A stretch of 64,000 nt of DNA from Achromobacter ruhlandii (GCF_902859695.1 NZ_CADIJL010000007.1:1-64000), one strand, 5' to 3'. Shown: positions 8,600 to 22,262, counted from the first letter of the stretch. Made by a program: numbers and translations. Notes: generated by a model from the sequence alone, not told the origin.

Positions 8600-10000
8600 A
8601 TGTTTGTCGACATCGGCGTGGTCGTGGCCTATCTGGCCGCGATGCTGCTACTGGGCTGGTACGGCATGCGGCGGGCCAGGACGCACGAGGATTTCCTGGT
8701 GGCGGGCCGCAATCTCGGACCGGCCTTCTACATGGGCACCATGGCGGCCACGGTGCTCGGCGGCGCCAGCACCGTCGGCACGGTGCGGTTGGGGTATGTG
8801 CATGGCATCTCCGGCTTCTGGCTGTGCGCCATGCTGGGCCTGGGCATCATCGTGCTGAACGTGTTCCTGGCCCGGCCGCTGCTGAAGCTGCGCATCTTCA
8901 CCGTGACGCAGATCCTGGAGTTCCGCTACAGCGCGCGCACCCGGCATGTCAGCGCGCTGGTGATGATGGCCTACGCGCTGATGCTGGCCGCGACCTCGGT
9001 GATCGCGACCGGCACGGTGATGCAGGTGCTGTTCGACATGCCCTTCTGGCTGGCGATCCTGGTGGGCGGCGGCGTGGTGGTGGTCTATTCGGCGGTGGGC
9101 GGCATGTGGTCGCTGACCCTGACCGACATCGTGCAGTTCCTGATCAAGACCGTCGGCCTGATGGCCGTGCTGCTGCCGATCTGCCTGTCGCGGGTCGGCG
9201 GCTGGGACCAACTGGTGGCGAAACTGCCGGCGGCCAGCTTCGCGCCGACCGCGATCGGCTGGCCCACCATCGTGACGTATTTCCTGATCTATTTCTTCGG
9301 CATCCTGATCGGCCAGGACATCTGGCAACGCGTCTTTACCGCCCGCAGCGAGCGGGTGGCGAGGCTGGCGGGGGCGGCGGCGGGGCTGTATTGCATCGTC
9401 TATGGCCTGGTGGGCGCGCTGATCGGCATGACGGCGAGGGTCTTGCTGCCCGACCTGGATAACGTCAACAACGCTTTCGCCGCCATCGTGCAGGCCGAGT
9501 TGCCCGCCGGCATCCGCGGCCTGGTGATCGCGGCGGCGCTGGCGGCCATGATGTCCACCGCCAGCGCGGCGATGCTGGCGTCTTCCACCGTGTTGGCCGA
9601 GGACCTGCTGCCGGCCTTGCGCGGCGGCCGCGGCTTCACCCACGTGCGCAGCCATCGCCTGATGACGCTGCTGGTTGGCCTGGCCACGCTCGGCATCGCG
9701 CTGGTGGTCGATGACGTGCTGGACGCGCTTACCTGCGCCTACAACCTGCTGGTCGGCGGCATGCTGGTGCCGATCCTGGGCGCCATCTGGTGGCGCCGTG
9801 GAACGACCACGGGCGCGATCGCCAGCATGCTGCTGGGCTGCGCCACGGCGATCGGCTTCATGATTCGCGACGGCCTGGCCGCCAACACGCCGATCTACGC
9901 CAGCCTGGCCGTCAGCGCCGTCAGTTTCATCATCGTCAGCCTGATGGGACAGGCGGCGGCGCCGGTTCACGGCGATTCATCTTCCAGGAGCACCCCATGA
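8600..10000 (+). CDS. Sodium:solute symporter (SSS family)
   Basis: 466 residues with about 12-13 membrane helices. The N terminus (GWYGMRRARTHEDFLVAGRN) is the classical SSS opening with the DFLVAGR motif, followed by GGASTVGT around the first unwound helix. The start at 8600 follows a GGGGAAGG site; an earlier ATG at 8555 would add a charged, non-membrane leader. The stop codon overlaps the ATG of the ureohydrolase gene (ATGA), so the two are translationally coupled. The expected job is sodium-driven uptake of the ureohydrolase substrate. A similar symporter/ureohydrolase pairing exists in Pseudomonas guanidino-acid catabolism. Confidence 0.88.
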   Translation: MFVDIGVVVAYLAAMLLLGWYGMRRARTHEDFLVAGRNLGPAFYMGTMAATVLGGASTVGTVRLGYVHGISGFWLCAMLGLGIIVLNVFLARPLLKLRIFTVTQILEFRYSARTRHVSALVMMAYALMLAATSVIATGTVMQVLFDMPFWLAILVGGGVVVVYSAVGGMWSLTLTDIVQFLIKTVGLMAVLLPICLSRVGGWDQLVAKLPAASFAPTAIGWPTIVTYFLIYFFGILIGQDIWQRVFTARSERVARLAGAAAGLYCIVYGLVGALIGMTARVLLPDLDNVNNAFAAIVQAELPAGIRGLVIAAALAAMMSTASAAMLASSTVLAEDLLPALRGGRGFTHVRSHRLMTLLVGLATLGIALVVDDVLDALTCAYNLLVGGMLVPILGAIWWRRGTTTGAIASMLLGCATAIGFMIRDGLAANTPIYASLAVSAVSFIIVSLMGQAAAPVHGDSSSRSTP

Positions 10001-11043
10001 GTTTCACCCCCGAGAAGCTGGCCGCGTTGCGCGCCCGGTTCGGCGGCGCCAACGAAGCCGTCATCCACGATCCGCACTTTCGCGCGGTGGCGGCCAACGT
10101 CATCGACGACAGCGGCACGCGCAGCGCGCCCTATGCCGGGATGCCGACACTGCTGGACGCGCCGGCCCGGCAGATCGACTGGAGCCGGCCGGATTTCGGC
10201 GACCTGCAGGTGGCGCTGCTGGGCGTGCCGATGGACCTGGGGGCCAGCAATCGCAGCGGCTGTCGCTTCGGGCCGCGCGCGCTGCGCGCCATCGAGCGGG
10301 TCGGGCCGTACAACCACGCGCTCAAATGCACGCCGGTGCGCGAGCTGCGCGTGGCCGACATCGGCGACGTGCCGATGCGCAGCCGCTACAGCCTGGAACA
10401 GTCGCACGAGGACATCCACGCGGCCTACGAGAAACTCGTGGCAGCCGGCGTCGCGCCGCTCTCGGTGGGCGGCGACCATTCCGTGACACTGCCCATCCTG
10501 CGGGCGCTGGGCGCCCGGCAACCCGTGGCGCTGGTGCATTTCGATGCGCATTGCGACACCGGCGGCCCCTTCGACGGCAGCCGCTTCCATCACGGCGGGC
10601 CATTCCGCCAGGCGGTGCTGGAAGGCGTGCTCGACCCGACGCGCACGATCCAGATCGGCATCCGTGGATCGGCCGAATACCTGTGGGAGTTCTCGTATGA
10701 ATCCGGCATGACCGTGATCCATGCGGAGGACATTCCGCGGTTTGGGGTGGACGCCATCATCGCCCAGGCGCGAGCCATCGTCGGCGACGCGCCCGTGTAT
10801 GTGTCGTTCGACATCGATTGCCTGGATCCCGCTTTCGCGCCCGGCACCGGCACGCCCGAGGTTGGCGGCGTGACGGTGCGCGAGGCCCAGGCCATGCTGC
10901 GCGGGCTGGCGGGCCTGGACATCGTTGGCGGCGACCTGGTGGAAGTGGCGCCGTCGTACGACGCCACCGCCAACACCGCGCATGCGGGGGCGCAGATCCT
11001 GTTCGAGATCCTCAGCCTGATGCGGCTGCGCGGCCCGCGCTGA
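9997..11043 (+). CDS. Arginase-superfamily ureohydrolase (agmatinase/guanidinobutyrase-like)
   Basis: 348 residues, about 40 longer at the N terminus than short agmatinases. The binuclear manganese site is intact: H161 in GGDHS, D183/H185/D187 in DAHCD, and D272/D274 in SFDIDCLDP. The family hydrolyses a guanidino group to urea plus an amine. Substrate choice within it (agmatine, guanidinobutyrate, guanidinopropionate, guanidine, proclavaminate) depends on loops I cannot score. The substrate loop reads DTGGPFDGSRFHHGGPF, unlike the NHGTPF form of common agmatinases. It is coupled by ATGA overlap to the symporter and preceded by the divergent LysR gene, which favours catabolism of an imported guanidino acid. 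It converges on the GT39 gene with a 19-bp gap. Confidence 0.85.
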   Translation: MSFTPEKLAALRARFGGANEAVIHDPHFRAVAANVIDDSGTRSAPYAGMPTLLDAPARQIDWSRPDFGDLQVALLGVPMDLGASNRSGCRFGPRALRAIERVGPYNHALKCTPVRELRVADIGDVPMRSRYSLEQSHEDIHAAYEKLVAAGVAPLSVGGDHSVTLPILRALGARQPVALVHFDAHCDTGGPFDGSRFHHGGPFRQAVLEGVLDPTRTIQIGIRGSAEYLWEFSYESGMTVIHAEDIPRFGVDAIIAQARAIVGDAPVYVSFDIDCLDPAFAPGTGTPEVGGVTVREAQAMLRGLAGLDIVGGDLVEVAPSYDATANTAHAGAQILFEILSLMRLRGPR

Positions 11044-11062
11044 ATCCGCGTCCGCCGCGGTC

Positions 11063-12505
11063 TCAAGGCGCCGCGCCGCGCTCTACTTTCAGCAGGCGGT
11101 AGCGCCGGCTCGAATACAGCAGCGTGACCGGGCCGGGCCAGGCCGCCAGCAGCCCCGCGGCTTCGTCCTTGGGCAGCGCCAGGAACACCTGGCGGCCGGC
11201 GGTGGGCAGTACGGTGGCCAGTTCCTGCCGGCCGACCAGGCCGGCGCTGTCCCGCGAGTAGTAGCGGGCCGAGAACGGCCGGCTGCCGATGAAATAGAGA
11301 CGGTCGCCGGGCCGCATGGCTGCCTGCGCCTGCCGCACCAACTGTTTCTCCGTCTTGTAGCGTTCGGGTTGGGTCCAGGCCAGCACCGCCAGCACCAGGG
11401 CGGCGGCCGGCGCCAGCGCCATGCCGGCCAGCAGCAACTGGGCAGGGCGGCGGCGCCATTGGCTGGCCTGGATGCCGAGCGCCAGCGCCACGGGCGGCAA
11501 CGCCGGCAGCACATACGTCCACAGGATGTTGCCGGACAGCGTGAAGAACAGCGGCGTGGCCAGCGCCCATGCCAACAGGTAGGTCAGGCCGGGGTCGCGG
11601 GTGGCGGTCGCGATGCGTCGGCGCGGCGACGCGCCGCGGCGCGGCCACAGCATCGCGCCCAGCAGGACCACGCCCCACGGCATGGTTGCCAGGAGCCAGT
11701 CCAGCCAGATACTGCCGTAGGGGCGCTGGTGCGCCGAGCCGTAGCGGTCGCCGACCCAGCCGGGATCGACGAAGCGCAGGAAGTGTTCGCCGACGATGAA
11801 ATACTGCAGGAAGCCGGGCGTCTTCAGTTCGGCGGCGACATACCAGGGCAGCGCCAATGCCAGCATCAACGCCCCGCCGCTGGCCCAGGGCAGGGCCCGC
11901 AATTGGGGGGATGCATGGCGGTGCCATAGCATCCAGGGCACGATCGCGCCGCCGGTCAGCACCAGCGCCAGCGGCCCCTTGGACAACAGGCCGATGGCCA
12001 GCCCGATGAAGAAGCCGTAGCGCCACAGTGGCCTGGGCTCGGTGGGCGCCAGGAAGAACGCAACCATCGACAGCGTCACGCCCAGCGCCAGGAAGGCGTC
12101 GGTGAGCACTGCCCCGGCGCTGGCGAACGGCAGCAGCATGGTGGCGAACAACAGCGTGGCCCAGCGCGCGGCCGAGGCGCTGCGCAGCCGCCGGCCGCAG
12201 GCGTGGACCAGCGCCAGCACGCCCAGCATGGCCAGCCATGACGGCAGGCGCACGGCCAGTTCCGACAGGCCGAACAGGCGGATGGAGAGCGCCTGCGCCC
12301 AGAATGCCAGAGGCGGCTTGCCCCAGAACGGCACGCCCGGCTCGAACCACGGGGTGATCCAGTCGCCCGATTGCGCCATCAGCCGGGCGATCTCCGCATA
12401 GCGCGGCTCCGAGGTGTCCGCCAGCGGCATCGAGGCCATGGCGGCCAGCCGCAACGCCAGGATGACGCCCAGACCCAGCAGCAGGCCCCTAGAAGTTAAC
12501 CGCAT
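11063..12505 (-). CDS. ArnT-like GT39 membrane glycosyltransferase
   Basis: 480 residues. The N-terminal helix is followed by the periplasmic loop ADTSEPRYAEIARLM with the conserved DxxEPRYA signature of the ArnT/PMT group. Then come GKPPLAFWAQALS and about ten further hydrophobic helices, with a C-terminal soluble part. ArnT-type enzymes transfer a sugar from a polyprenyl-phosphate carrier to lipid A on the periplasmic side. Its start overlaps the end of the GT2 gene by 17 bp, so the pair is one operon: GT2 charges the lipid carrier and GT39 transfers the sugar. In Bordetella a comparable pair (LgmA/LgmB) adds glucosamine to lipid A phosphates. Identity with that system is plausible but not shown; no LgmC-like deacetylase follows. 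Confidence 0.85.
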   Translation of the reverse strand: MRLTSRGLLLGLGVILALRLAAMASMPLADTSEPRYAEIARLMAQSGDWITPWFEPGVPFWGKPPLAFWAQALSIRLFGLSELAVRLPSWLAMLGVLALVHACGRRLRSASAARWATLLFATMLLPFASAGAVLTDAFLALGVTLSMVAFFLAPTEPRPLWRYGFFIGLAIGLLSKGPLALVLTGGAIVPWMLWHRHASPQLRALPWASGGALMLALALPWYVAAELKTPGFLQYFIVGEHFLRFVDPGWVGDRYGSAHQRPYGSIWLDWLLATMPWGVVLLGAMLWPRRGASPRRRIATATRDPGLTYLLAWALATPLFFTLSGNILWTYVLPALPPVALALGIQASQWRRRPAQLLLAGMALAPAAALVLAVLAWTQPERYKTEKQLVRQAQAAMRPGDRLYFIGSRPFSARYYSRDSAGLVGRQELATVLPTAGRQVFLALPKDEAAGLLAAWPGPVTLLYSSRRYRLLKVERGAAP

Positions 12506-13520
12506 GCGGACCCTTGCCGGTGTCGGCCAGCGGCAGGACCGCCGCGGCGCTGTGCTGCACCTCGCTCACAAGGTAGACGGGCCGCTGCTTGGCTTCCATG
12601 TAGGTCTTGCCCATGTATTCGCCCAGCAGGCCGATGGTGATCAGCTGAATGCCGCTCAGGAAAGTGATCATGGCCATCAGCGAGGGATAGCCCTCGACGG
12701 GATCGCCGAAGATGAGTGTCTTGAAGATGATGGCCAGGCCAAACAGCGCGCCGAGCAAGGCGGCCGTCACGCCGGCGGCCGTGGCCCAGCGCAGCGGCGC
12801 GGTGGAGAACGAGGTGATGCCTTCCATCGCCAGGCGCAGCAGTGCGAAATAGTTCCACTTGGTGGCGCCGGCGGCGCGGGGAGCGCGGTCGTAGTCGATG
12901 ACGCGGGTGGGCATGCCGATCCAGGCGTACAGGCCCTTCATGTAGCGGCATCTCTCGGGCAGCCGCAGCAGCGCGTCGACCGCGCGCCGGCTCATCAGGC
13001 GGAAATCGCCGGTGTCCGGCGGGATCGCGGCCCGGCTCAGGCGGCTGAGCAGCCGGTAGTAGGCATAGGCCGAGGCGCGCTTGAGCCAGCTTTCGCCCGC
13101 GCGGCTGCGGCGCCGCATGCAGACCACGTCGGCGCCCTCGCGCCAGGCCCGCACCATGTCCGGGATCAGTTCCGGCGGGTCCTGCAGGTCGGCGTCCAGC
13201 AGGATAACGGCCGCGCCCGTGGCATGCTCCAGGCCCGCCGTCATGGCGGCCTCTTTGCCGAAGTTGCGGCTCAGGCGCACCAGCTTCAGCCCGGGCTCGC
13301 GCGCCATGAGGCCCGCCAGGTATTCGGCGCTGCCGTCCTGGCTGCCGTCGTCGACGAACACGATTTCCCAGGGGTCGCCCAGGGCGTCCAGCACCTGCCG
13401 CAGCCGCGCGTGGCACAGGGGCAGTACCTCGCGTTCGTTCAGGAAGGGAATGATGATGGAGACCTGCACCGGACGCGGCGGGGTCCGTGGCAAGGTCGGC
13501 AGATCAGGATAGGGACGCAT
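12489..13520 (-). CDS. GT2 polyprenyl-phosphate glycosyltransferase (GtrB/ArnC/LgmA-like)
   Basis: 343 residues. The cytosolic GT-A domain spans about 15-240, with the nucleotide-binding start VSIIIPFLNE, the FVDDGSQDGS motif, and the metal-binding DADLQDPPELI. Two C-terminal helices (about 250-320) anchor it in the inner membrane, ending before EYMGKTYMEAKQRP, a typical GtrB-family tail. The expected reaction is transfer of a sugar from a nucleotide donor to undecaprenyl phosphate. Its 3' end overlaps the GT39 gene. The donor sugar (UDP-GlcNAc, UDP-glucose or L-Ara4N) cannot be read from the sequence. Confidence 0.88.
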   Translation of the reverse strand: MRPYPDLPTLPRTPPRPVQVSIIIPFLNEREVLPLCHARLRQVLDALGDPWEIVFVDDGSQDGSAEYLAGLMAREPGLKLVRLSRNFGKEAAMTAGLEHATGAAVILLDADLQDPPELIPDMVRAWREGADVVCMRRRSRAGESWLKRASAYAYYRLLSRLSRAAIPPDTGDFRLMSRRAVDALLRLPERCRYMKGLYAWIGMPTRVIDYDRAPRAAGATKWNYFALLRLAMEGITSFSTAPLRWATAAGVTAALLGALFGLAIIFKTLIFGDPVEGYPSLMAMITFLSGIQLITIGLLGEYMGKTYMEAKQRPVYLVSEVQHSAAAVLPLADTGKGPHAVNF

Positions 13521-13553
13521 TGTCTGGGTACTTTCAGGTGGAGCTGACGGGCC

Positions 13554-13577
13554 ACGCCGGCCGTGAAGCGCCGGCGT
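13554..13577. other. GC-rich inverted repeat between czcA and the GT2 gene
   Basis: ACGCCGGC and GCCGGCGT form perfect 8-bp arms around an 8-nt loop in the 148-bp gap between the end of czcA and the start of the GT2 gene, both on the minus strand. A second dyad, CCGCCGG/CCGGCGG (13661-13679), encloses the czcA stop codon. Neither is followed by a T-run on the minus strand, so they are at best Rho-assisted or weak terminators. Confidence 0.35.
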
Positions 13578-13668
13578 TTCGCCACTTTATTGGGCCGTCT
13601 TCGACAGCTTCCGGACGGCGACATTACATTTGCGCAAGGGTCGAGGCCGTGGGCATGACCCCGCCGGT

Positions 13669-18094
<4,426 letters not shown>

Positions 18095-18108
18095 GGGAGG
18101 AATAAGGT

Positions 18109-19353
18109 TCAACGGCCGAGAATGCGATCGATGTCCGCCGCCGCCTGATAGGCGCTGGCCAGGACGTTCAGGTAAGCGATGTTTCCTTGCGACAGCGTGC
18201 GCTGCGCGTCCAACACTTCCAGGAAACTGACCTTGCCGGCCTCGAAGCCCTTGCGAGCGCTCTCGTAGGCCTCGTTGGCGCCGGGCAGCACGGTGCCGCG
18301 GTACTCGCGCACCGAATTGGCGGCCAGGTCGAATCGCGACACGGATTGCAGCAGGTCGGCGGTCAGGCGCGACTCCAGCTCGCGGTACAGGTCCTGCGCC
18401 TTGTATGACTGCATCGTGGCCGAATAGACGTTGCCCTGGTTGCGGTCGAACAGCGGCAGGGGGATCGATACGCCGAACTGCGCCTTGTTGCGGCCCTGTT
18501 CGTTGTCGCGCGCGACGCCGGCGCTGAGCGTGATGTCGGGATAGCGCTTGCTTTTCTCGACCTCCAGCTGGGCCCGTCCCAGTTCGACCGAGAGGCGGCC
18601 CGCCTCCATGCGCGGCGAGGCGGCCAGCGCGGCGCGCAGGTCGTCGATGGCGTCGCGCCGTGGCAGGGCCTGAAGGTCGGCGCTGACCCGTGCGAAATCC
18701 GCTGCCGGCGCGCCCCACAACTGCCCCAGCTTGCGCCGCGCCGCGTCCAGCGCGGAGTCGGCGGCGCGGGCTTCGATGCGCGAGTTGGCCAGTTCGACGC
18801 GGGCCTTGCTGCTTTCCAGCGGCGGCGCCTTGCCAGCCGCCACGCGCCGTTCAGCCAGGCGCAGGGCGTTCTGGGCAATCTCGACCGTGCCCTGCGCCAC
18901 CCGTACCGTTTCCTGCGCCACCGCCACGTCGAAGAAGGCGGCGATGACGGCGGCGCGCAGGTCGGCGCGCGCGCTGGACAGATCGCGCCGGGCGATGTCG
19001 CGCGCCAGGCCGGCGGCCGTGATGCGCGCGCCGCGCTTGCCGCCCAGCTCGACCGGCATGCTCAGGGCGGTGGTGGTGGTGCGGGTGCTGCGGCGGTTGT
19101 CGTCGATGCCGACTTCGAGGCTGGGGTTGGGGATGACGCCGGCCTGCGTGACCTGGCCTTCGCTGGCCGCGGCCTCGTTGCGCGCGGCCGCCAACAGCGG
19201 GTTGCGTTCATAAGCGGCGGCCAGCGCCTGTTCCAGGGTCAGGGCGGGCGCGACGCGGGAGGCCGGCGCGGCCGCCCCGGGGCCCGCCTGGCTCCAGGCG
19301 GGCGAGAGGAAGACGGCGGCCGCCACGAGGAGCGGTATCGGGGATAAACGCAT
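18109..19353 (-). CDS. czcC: CzcC-type outer-membrane efflux protein (TolC family)
   Basis: 414 residues from the ATG at 19353 (MRLSPIPLLVAAAVFLSP, a clear signal peptide). Two outer-membrane-efflux repeats follow, each opening in the usual way (LTLEQALAAAYERNPLLAAA; later SPRMEAGRLSVELGRAQLEV). The C-terminal repeat carries GFEAGKVSFLEVLDAQRTL. It is the outer-membrane channel of the Czc tripartite pump and the first gene of czcCBA. The divergent neighbour starts 256 bp away across a region with strong dyads. An upstream reading from 19455 would add 34 residues before the signal peptide and is rejected. Confidence 0.93.
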   Translation of the reverse strand: MRLSPIPLLVAAAVFLSPAWSQAGPGAAAPASRVAPALTLEQALAAAYERNPLLAAARNEAAASEGQVTQAGVIPNPSLEVGIDDNRRSTRTTTTALSMPVELGGKRGARITAAGLARDIARRDLSSARADLRAAVIAAFFDVAVAQETVRVAQGTVEIAQNALRLAERRVAAGKAPPLESSKARVELANSRIEARAADSALDAARRKLGQLWGAPAADFARVSADLQALPRRDAIDDLRAALAASPRMEAGRLSVELGRAQLEVEKSKRYPDITLSAGVARDNEQGRNKAQFGVSIPLPLFDRNQGNVYSATMQSYKAQDLYRELESRLTADLLQSVSRFDLAANSVREYRGTVLPGANEAYESARKGFEAGKVSFLEVLDAQRTLSQGNIAYLNVLASAYQAAADIDRILGR

Positions 19354-19458
19354 GAGGTCAACCAAGGGAGGGAAGCCACGGACTCGGGCTGAGACAGGCA
19401 TTGGTGGGCACTCTATCCAACGGGCCTCGTCAGATCCTCGACAGAAAAATGACATTTC

Positions 19459-19489
19459 CGTAAGGTTCGCGCGCCTTACGAATTCGTAA
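19459..19489. promoter_or_regulatory. Overlapping dyads in the czcC / small periplasmic gene divergent region
   Basis: CGTAAGG-N8-CCTTACG (19459-19480) overlaps the perfect 14-bp palindrome TTACGAATTCGTAA (19476-19489). The sequence AAAATGACA just left of it (about 19446) resembles half of a CusR-type box. The site lies between divergent metal-efflux and periplasmic genes and next to a metal-type two-component system, so the response regulator starting at 20132 is the likely ligand. This is inferred from position and symmetry. Confidence 0.5.
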
Positions 19490-19609
19490 TCGGCGTGTTG
19501 GCGAATTGACGCGGTCGTGTCCGTAGAGTGTCTTCACCGCTTAACAAAAAGCGTGCAGGCGCGGCGTCCTGGCCGCCCCGGCAAGTCACCGAAACTGGGA
19601 GATATCCTC

Positions 19610-19948
19610 ATGAAGCAACGCATCGTCGCCACCCTTGCCCTGTGCGGCGCCCTGGCCGTGCCGGCCCTGGCCAGCGCCAACAGCACCTGGCACCCGACCA
19701 ACACCGAGATCGGCTACAGCATCGCGCCGGACCATGCGGCCATGGGCAAGACCGGCGAGCAGGTCGCCAGCGAACTGGCCGCCGCCAAGGCCGACAGGCG
19801 CCAGTGGTTTTTCACCTACTACAACCTGGGCAAGCCGGGCTGGGCCAAGCAGGGCACGTCGCGCACCCGCGCCGACGCGCTGGCGGAAGTCGAGGCGATG
19901 ACGCCGGCCGAGCGCGCCCGGCTGGACGCGATCTATACCCCGGGTTGA
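19610..19948 (+). CDS. Small periplasmic DUF4148-like protein
   Basis: 112 residues from the ATG at 19610, preceded by GGGAGATA. A signal peptide (about 1-23, ending ALASA) precedes a short mature protein containing KTGEQVASELAAAKA. That pattern of a helix starting T-x-x-Q/E-V-x-x-E-L fits DUF4148, a betaproteobacterial family of small exported proteins. The rest (RRQWFFTYYNLGKPGW, then LAEVEAMTPAERARLDAIY) has no known function. It is divergent from czcC and sits directly before the two-component genes, which suggests induction by metal stress. No cysteine or histidine cluster for metal binding is visible in the mature part. Confidence 0.75.
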   Translation: MKQRIVATLALCGALAVPALASANSTWHPTNTEIGYSIAPDHAAMGKTGEQVASELAAAKADRRQWFFTYYNLGKPGWAKQGTSRTRADALAEVEAMTPAERARLDAIYTPG

Positions 19949-20131
19949 ACGCGCCCCGTCGTTTCCGCGCCGTTCGCGGCCAGCGCGCCGCGGGCGGCAA
20001 CCGGTGCGGCCCGGCCGCCGTCGCCGTCCCGCGCCCTGGCGCGTGGACGGCGGCTGTCGTATTCCGACGCCGCGAACGTAGAATAGGGTGGCACTGCGTC
20101 GCGGTTCGTCCCTTTCTCCATCCGGGGCCTC

Positions 20132-20821
20132 ATGAAAATACTGGTCATTGAAGACGAAAAGAAACTCGCCGAATACCTGCGCCGCGCGCTCACCGAGCAC
20201 AGCTACGTGGTCGACGTGGCGATGGACGGCGTCAGCGGCCTGCACCTGGCGCGCGAAAGCCAGTACGACCTGATTCTGCTGGATGTGATGCTGCCGGGCA
20301 TGGACGGTTTTTCGGTGCTGCACGAACTGCGCAAGACCGACCGCGTGCCGGTGCTGATGCTGACCGCGCGCGACAAGCTGGAAGACCGCGTCAAGGGGCT
20401 GCGCGATGGCGCCGACGATTACCTGGCCAAGCCTTTCGCCTTGTCCGAACTGCTGGCGCGGGTGCTGGCGCTGGGTCGTCGCAGTGGCCACAACGTGGCC
20501 GAGGCCGGCGGCCAGAATGTGCTGCGCATCGGCGACCTGGAACTCGACCTGCTGCGCCGGCGCGCCTATCGCGCCGGCACCCGGCTGGACCTGACCGCCA
20601 AGGAATTCACGCTGCTGGCGCTGCTGATGCGCAAGCAGGGCGAGGTGCTGTCGCGCCTGGAACTGGCCGAGCAGGTCTGGGACATCAACTTCAACAGCAA
20701 TACCAATGTGGTCGAGGTGGCGGTGCGGCGCCTGCGCGGCAAGGTCGACGACCCGTTCGAAAAGAAGCTGCTGCACACCGTGCGCGGCATGGGCTACGTG
20801 CTGGAAACGCGGGACGACTGA
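20132..20821 (+). CDS. OmpR-family response regulator of the heavy-metal (CusR/CopR/IrlR) type
   Basis: 229 residues. The receiver domain spans 1-115, with the acidic pocket ED at 7-8, phospho-acceptor D51 (LLDVMLPG), T at the MLTAR site and K in YLAKPF. The OmpR-type winged helix lies at about 128-225 ([24 protein letters not shown], then [15 protein letters not shown]). This pairing of sequences is typical of the copper/heavy-metal regulators CusR, CopR and IrlR. Its stop overlaps the ATG of the kinase gene (TGATG), so the two are co-translated. It lies downstream of a small periplasmic gene and close to divergent czcCBA, its probable target. Confidence 0.92.
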   Translation: MKILVIEDEKKLAEYLRRALTEHSYVVDVAMDGVSGLHLARESQYDLILLDVMLPGMDGFSVLHELRKTDRVPVLMLTARDKLEDRVKGLRDGADDYLAKPFALSELLARVLALGRRSGHNVAEAGGQNVLRIGDLELDLLRRRAYRAGTRLDLTAKEFTLLALLMRKQGEVLSRLELAEQVWDINFNSNTNVVEVAVRRLRGKVDDPFEKKLLHTVRGMGYVLETRDD

Positions 20822-22161
20822 TGCCGGCGCCGCGTCCCAGGTCATTGCGCCGCTGGCTCACGCGCTGGCTGGCGATCCTGACGTTCGCCGGCCTGGGCCT
20901 AGTGTGCGTGGCGGTCTATTGGGCCACCAATCGCAATCTGTCGATCCGGCAGGAAGCGCTGCTGGCGCAGAAGATGGAAGTGATCAAGCACCTGGTCGAG
21001 GAGAACGCGGCCAAGGGCGACTCGGCCTCGCTGCGGCATAAGCTCGACGACTTCTTCTACGGCCGGCCCGATTTTTCGCTGGCGCTGGAGATCGACGGCA
21101 GAAGGGTGGTTTATGGCCTGCCCGATGACAACGACGCCGGTCACGACAGACGCATCAATTTCACGCTGCCGGTGCCGGGCTCGCCCGGGGGCTCCATGAA
21201 TGCGGAACTGGTGCTGGATATCACTTCCGACCTGCACCTGCGGGCCGCGCTGGCCTGGACCCTGTTCGCCTGCGCGCTGGCCGGCGCCATCGTGGTGTCG
21301 GCGCTCGGCACGCGGCTGGTACGGCGCGCCATGGCGCCGGTCGACGAACTGGGCCGCCAGGCCGCGCGGCTGTCACCCGACCGCATCGGCGAGCGGCTCG
21401 ACGAAAGCCACCAGGCCGAGGAGATCCGGCCGCTGGTGCACCAGTTCAATGCGGTGCTGCAGCGGGTGGAGCGCGCCTATGTGCAAATGGAAGGTTTCAA
21501 CGCCGACGTGGCGCACGAGCTGCGCACGCCGCTGGCGACGCTGATCGGCGAGACCGAACTGGCGCTGAGCGGCCGGCGTTCGGAGCAGGAGCTGCGCGAA
21601 ATCCTGGGATCGAACCTGGAGGAACTGCAGCGGATGTCCGGCATCGTCAACGACATGTTGTTCCTGTCGCAGGCCGACCGCGGCGCGCAAGCGCGCGGCG
21701 CCTGGATCCCGAGCCTGGCGCAGGTGTTGTCGGAGGTGGCGGACTACCATGAAGCGGAAGCCATGGACGCGGGCCTGTCGTTCGCGGTCTCGGGCGAGGC
21801 GGCGGCGCAGGCCGATCGCTCGCTGCTGCAGCGGGCGGTCTCCAACCTGGTGTCCAATGCCGTGCGCTATGCGCACCGGGGCAGTCGCGTCGATCTGCTG
21901 ATCGACCGGGGCGAGGCGGGCATCCGCGTCGCCGTGCGCAACCAGGGCGATCCCATCGGCCAGGAGCATCTGCCGCGGCTGTTCTACCGCTTCTACCGCA
22001 TGGACGCGGCGCGGCCCTTCGATGCCAATCACCATGGGCTGGGACTGGCCATCGTCGCCGCCATCGCCCGCATGCACGGCGGCAGGCCGTTCGCGTGCTC
22101 GGAGGGCGGCGTCGTCACCATCGGCTTCTGGATTGCCGACCGCCACATTACAGAAAACTAA
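20821..22161 (+). CDS. Heavy-metal sensor histidine kinase (CusS/IrlS type)
   Basis: 446 residues. Helix 1 lies at about 12-36, a periplasmic sensor segment at about 37-145, helix 2 at about 147-170, then a HAMP domain (RRAMAPVDELGRQAARL). The H-box is ADVAHELRTPLA with phospho-accepting H232. The N-box is NLVSNAVRYA and the G-box is GLGLAIVAAI. The layout and the phrase FNADVAHELRTPLATL match the heavy-metal sensor kinase family (CusS, CopS, IrlS). The metal sensed cannot be told; the neighbouring HME1-type pump suggests zinc, cadmium or cobalt more than copper. Confidence 0.92.
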   Translation: MPAPRPRSLRRWLTRWLAILTFAGLGLVCVAVYWATNRNLSIRQEALLAQKMEVIKHLVEENAAKGDSASLRHKLDDFFYGRPDFSLALEIDGRRVVYGLPDDNDAGHDRRINFTLPVPGSPGGSMNAELVLDITSDLHLRAALAWTLFACALAGAIVVSALGTRLVRRAMAPVDELGRQAARLSPDRIGERLDESHQAEEIRPLVHQFNAVLQRVERAYVQMEGFNADVAHELRTPLATLIGETELALSGRRSEQELREILGSNLEELQRMSGIVNDMLFLSQADRGAQARGAWIPSLAQVLSEVADYHEAEAMDAGLSFAVSGEAAAQADRSLLQRAVSNLVSNAVRYAHRGSRVDLLIDRGEAGIRVAVRNQGDPIGQEHLPRLFYRFYRMDAARPFDANHHGLGLAIVAAIARMHGGRPFACSEGGVVTIGFWIADRHITEN

Positions 22162-22262
22162 TCTTCCTGTGCGGCTTCTGTTGGCATGCCTTGCCTAGAC
22201 TGCTTCTGTACGCCGGCCGCGCCCCTGTGAGGGTGCGCGGGTCCGAGCGCGATGGAGCGGTT

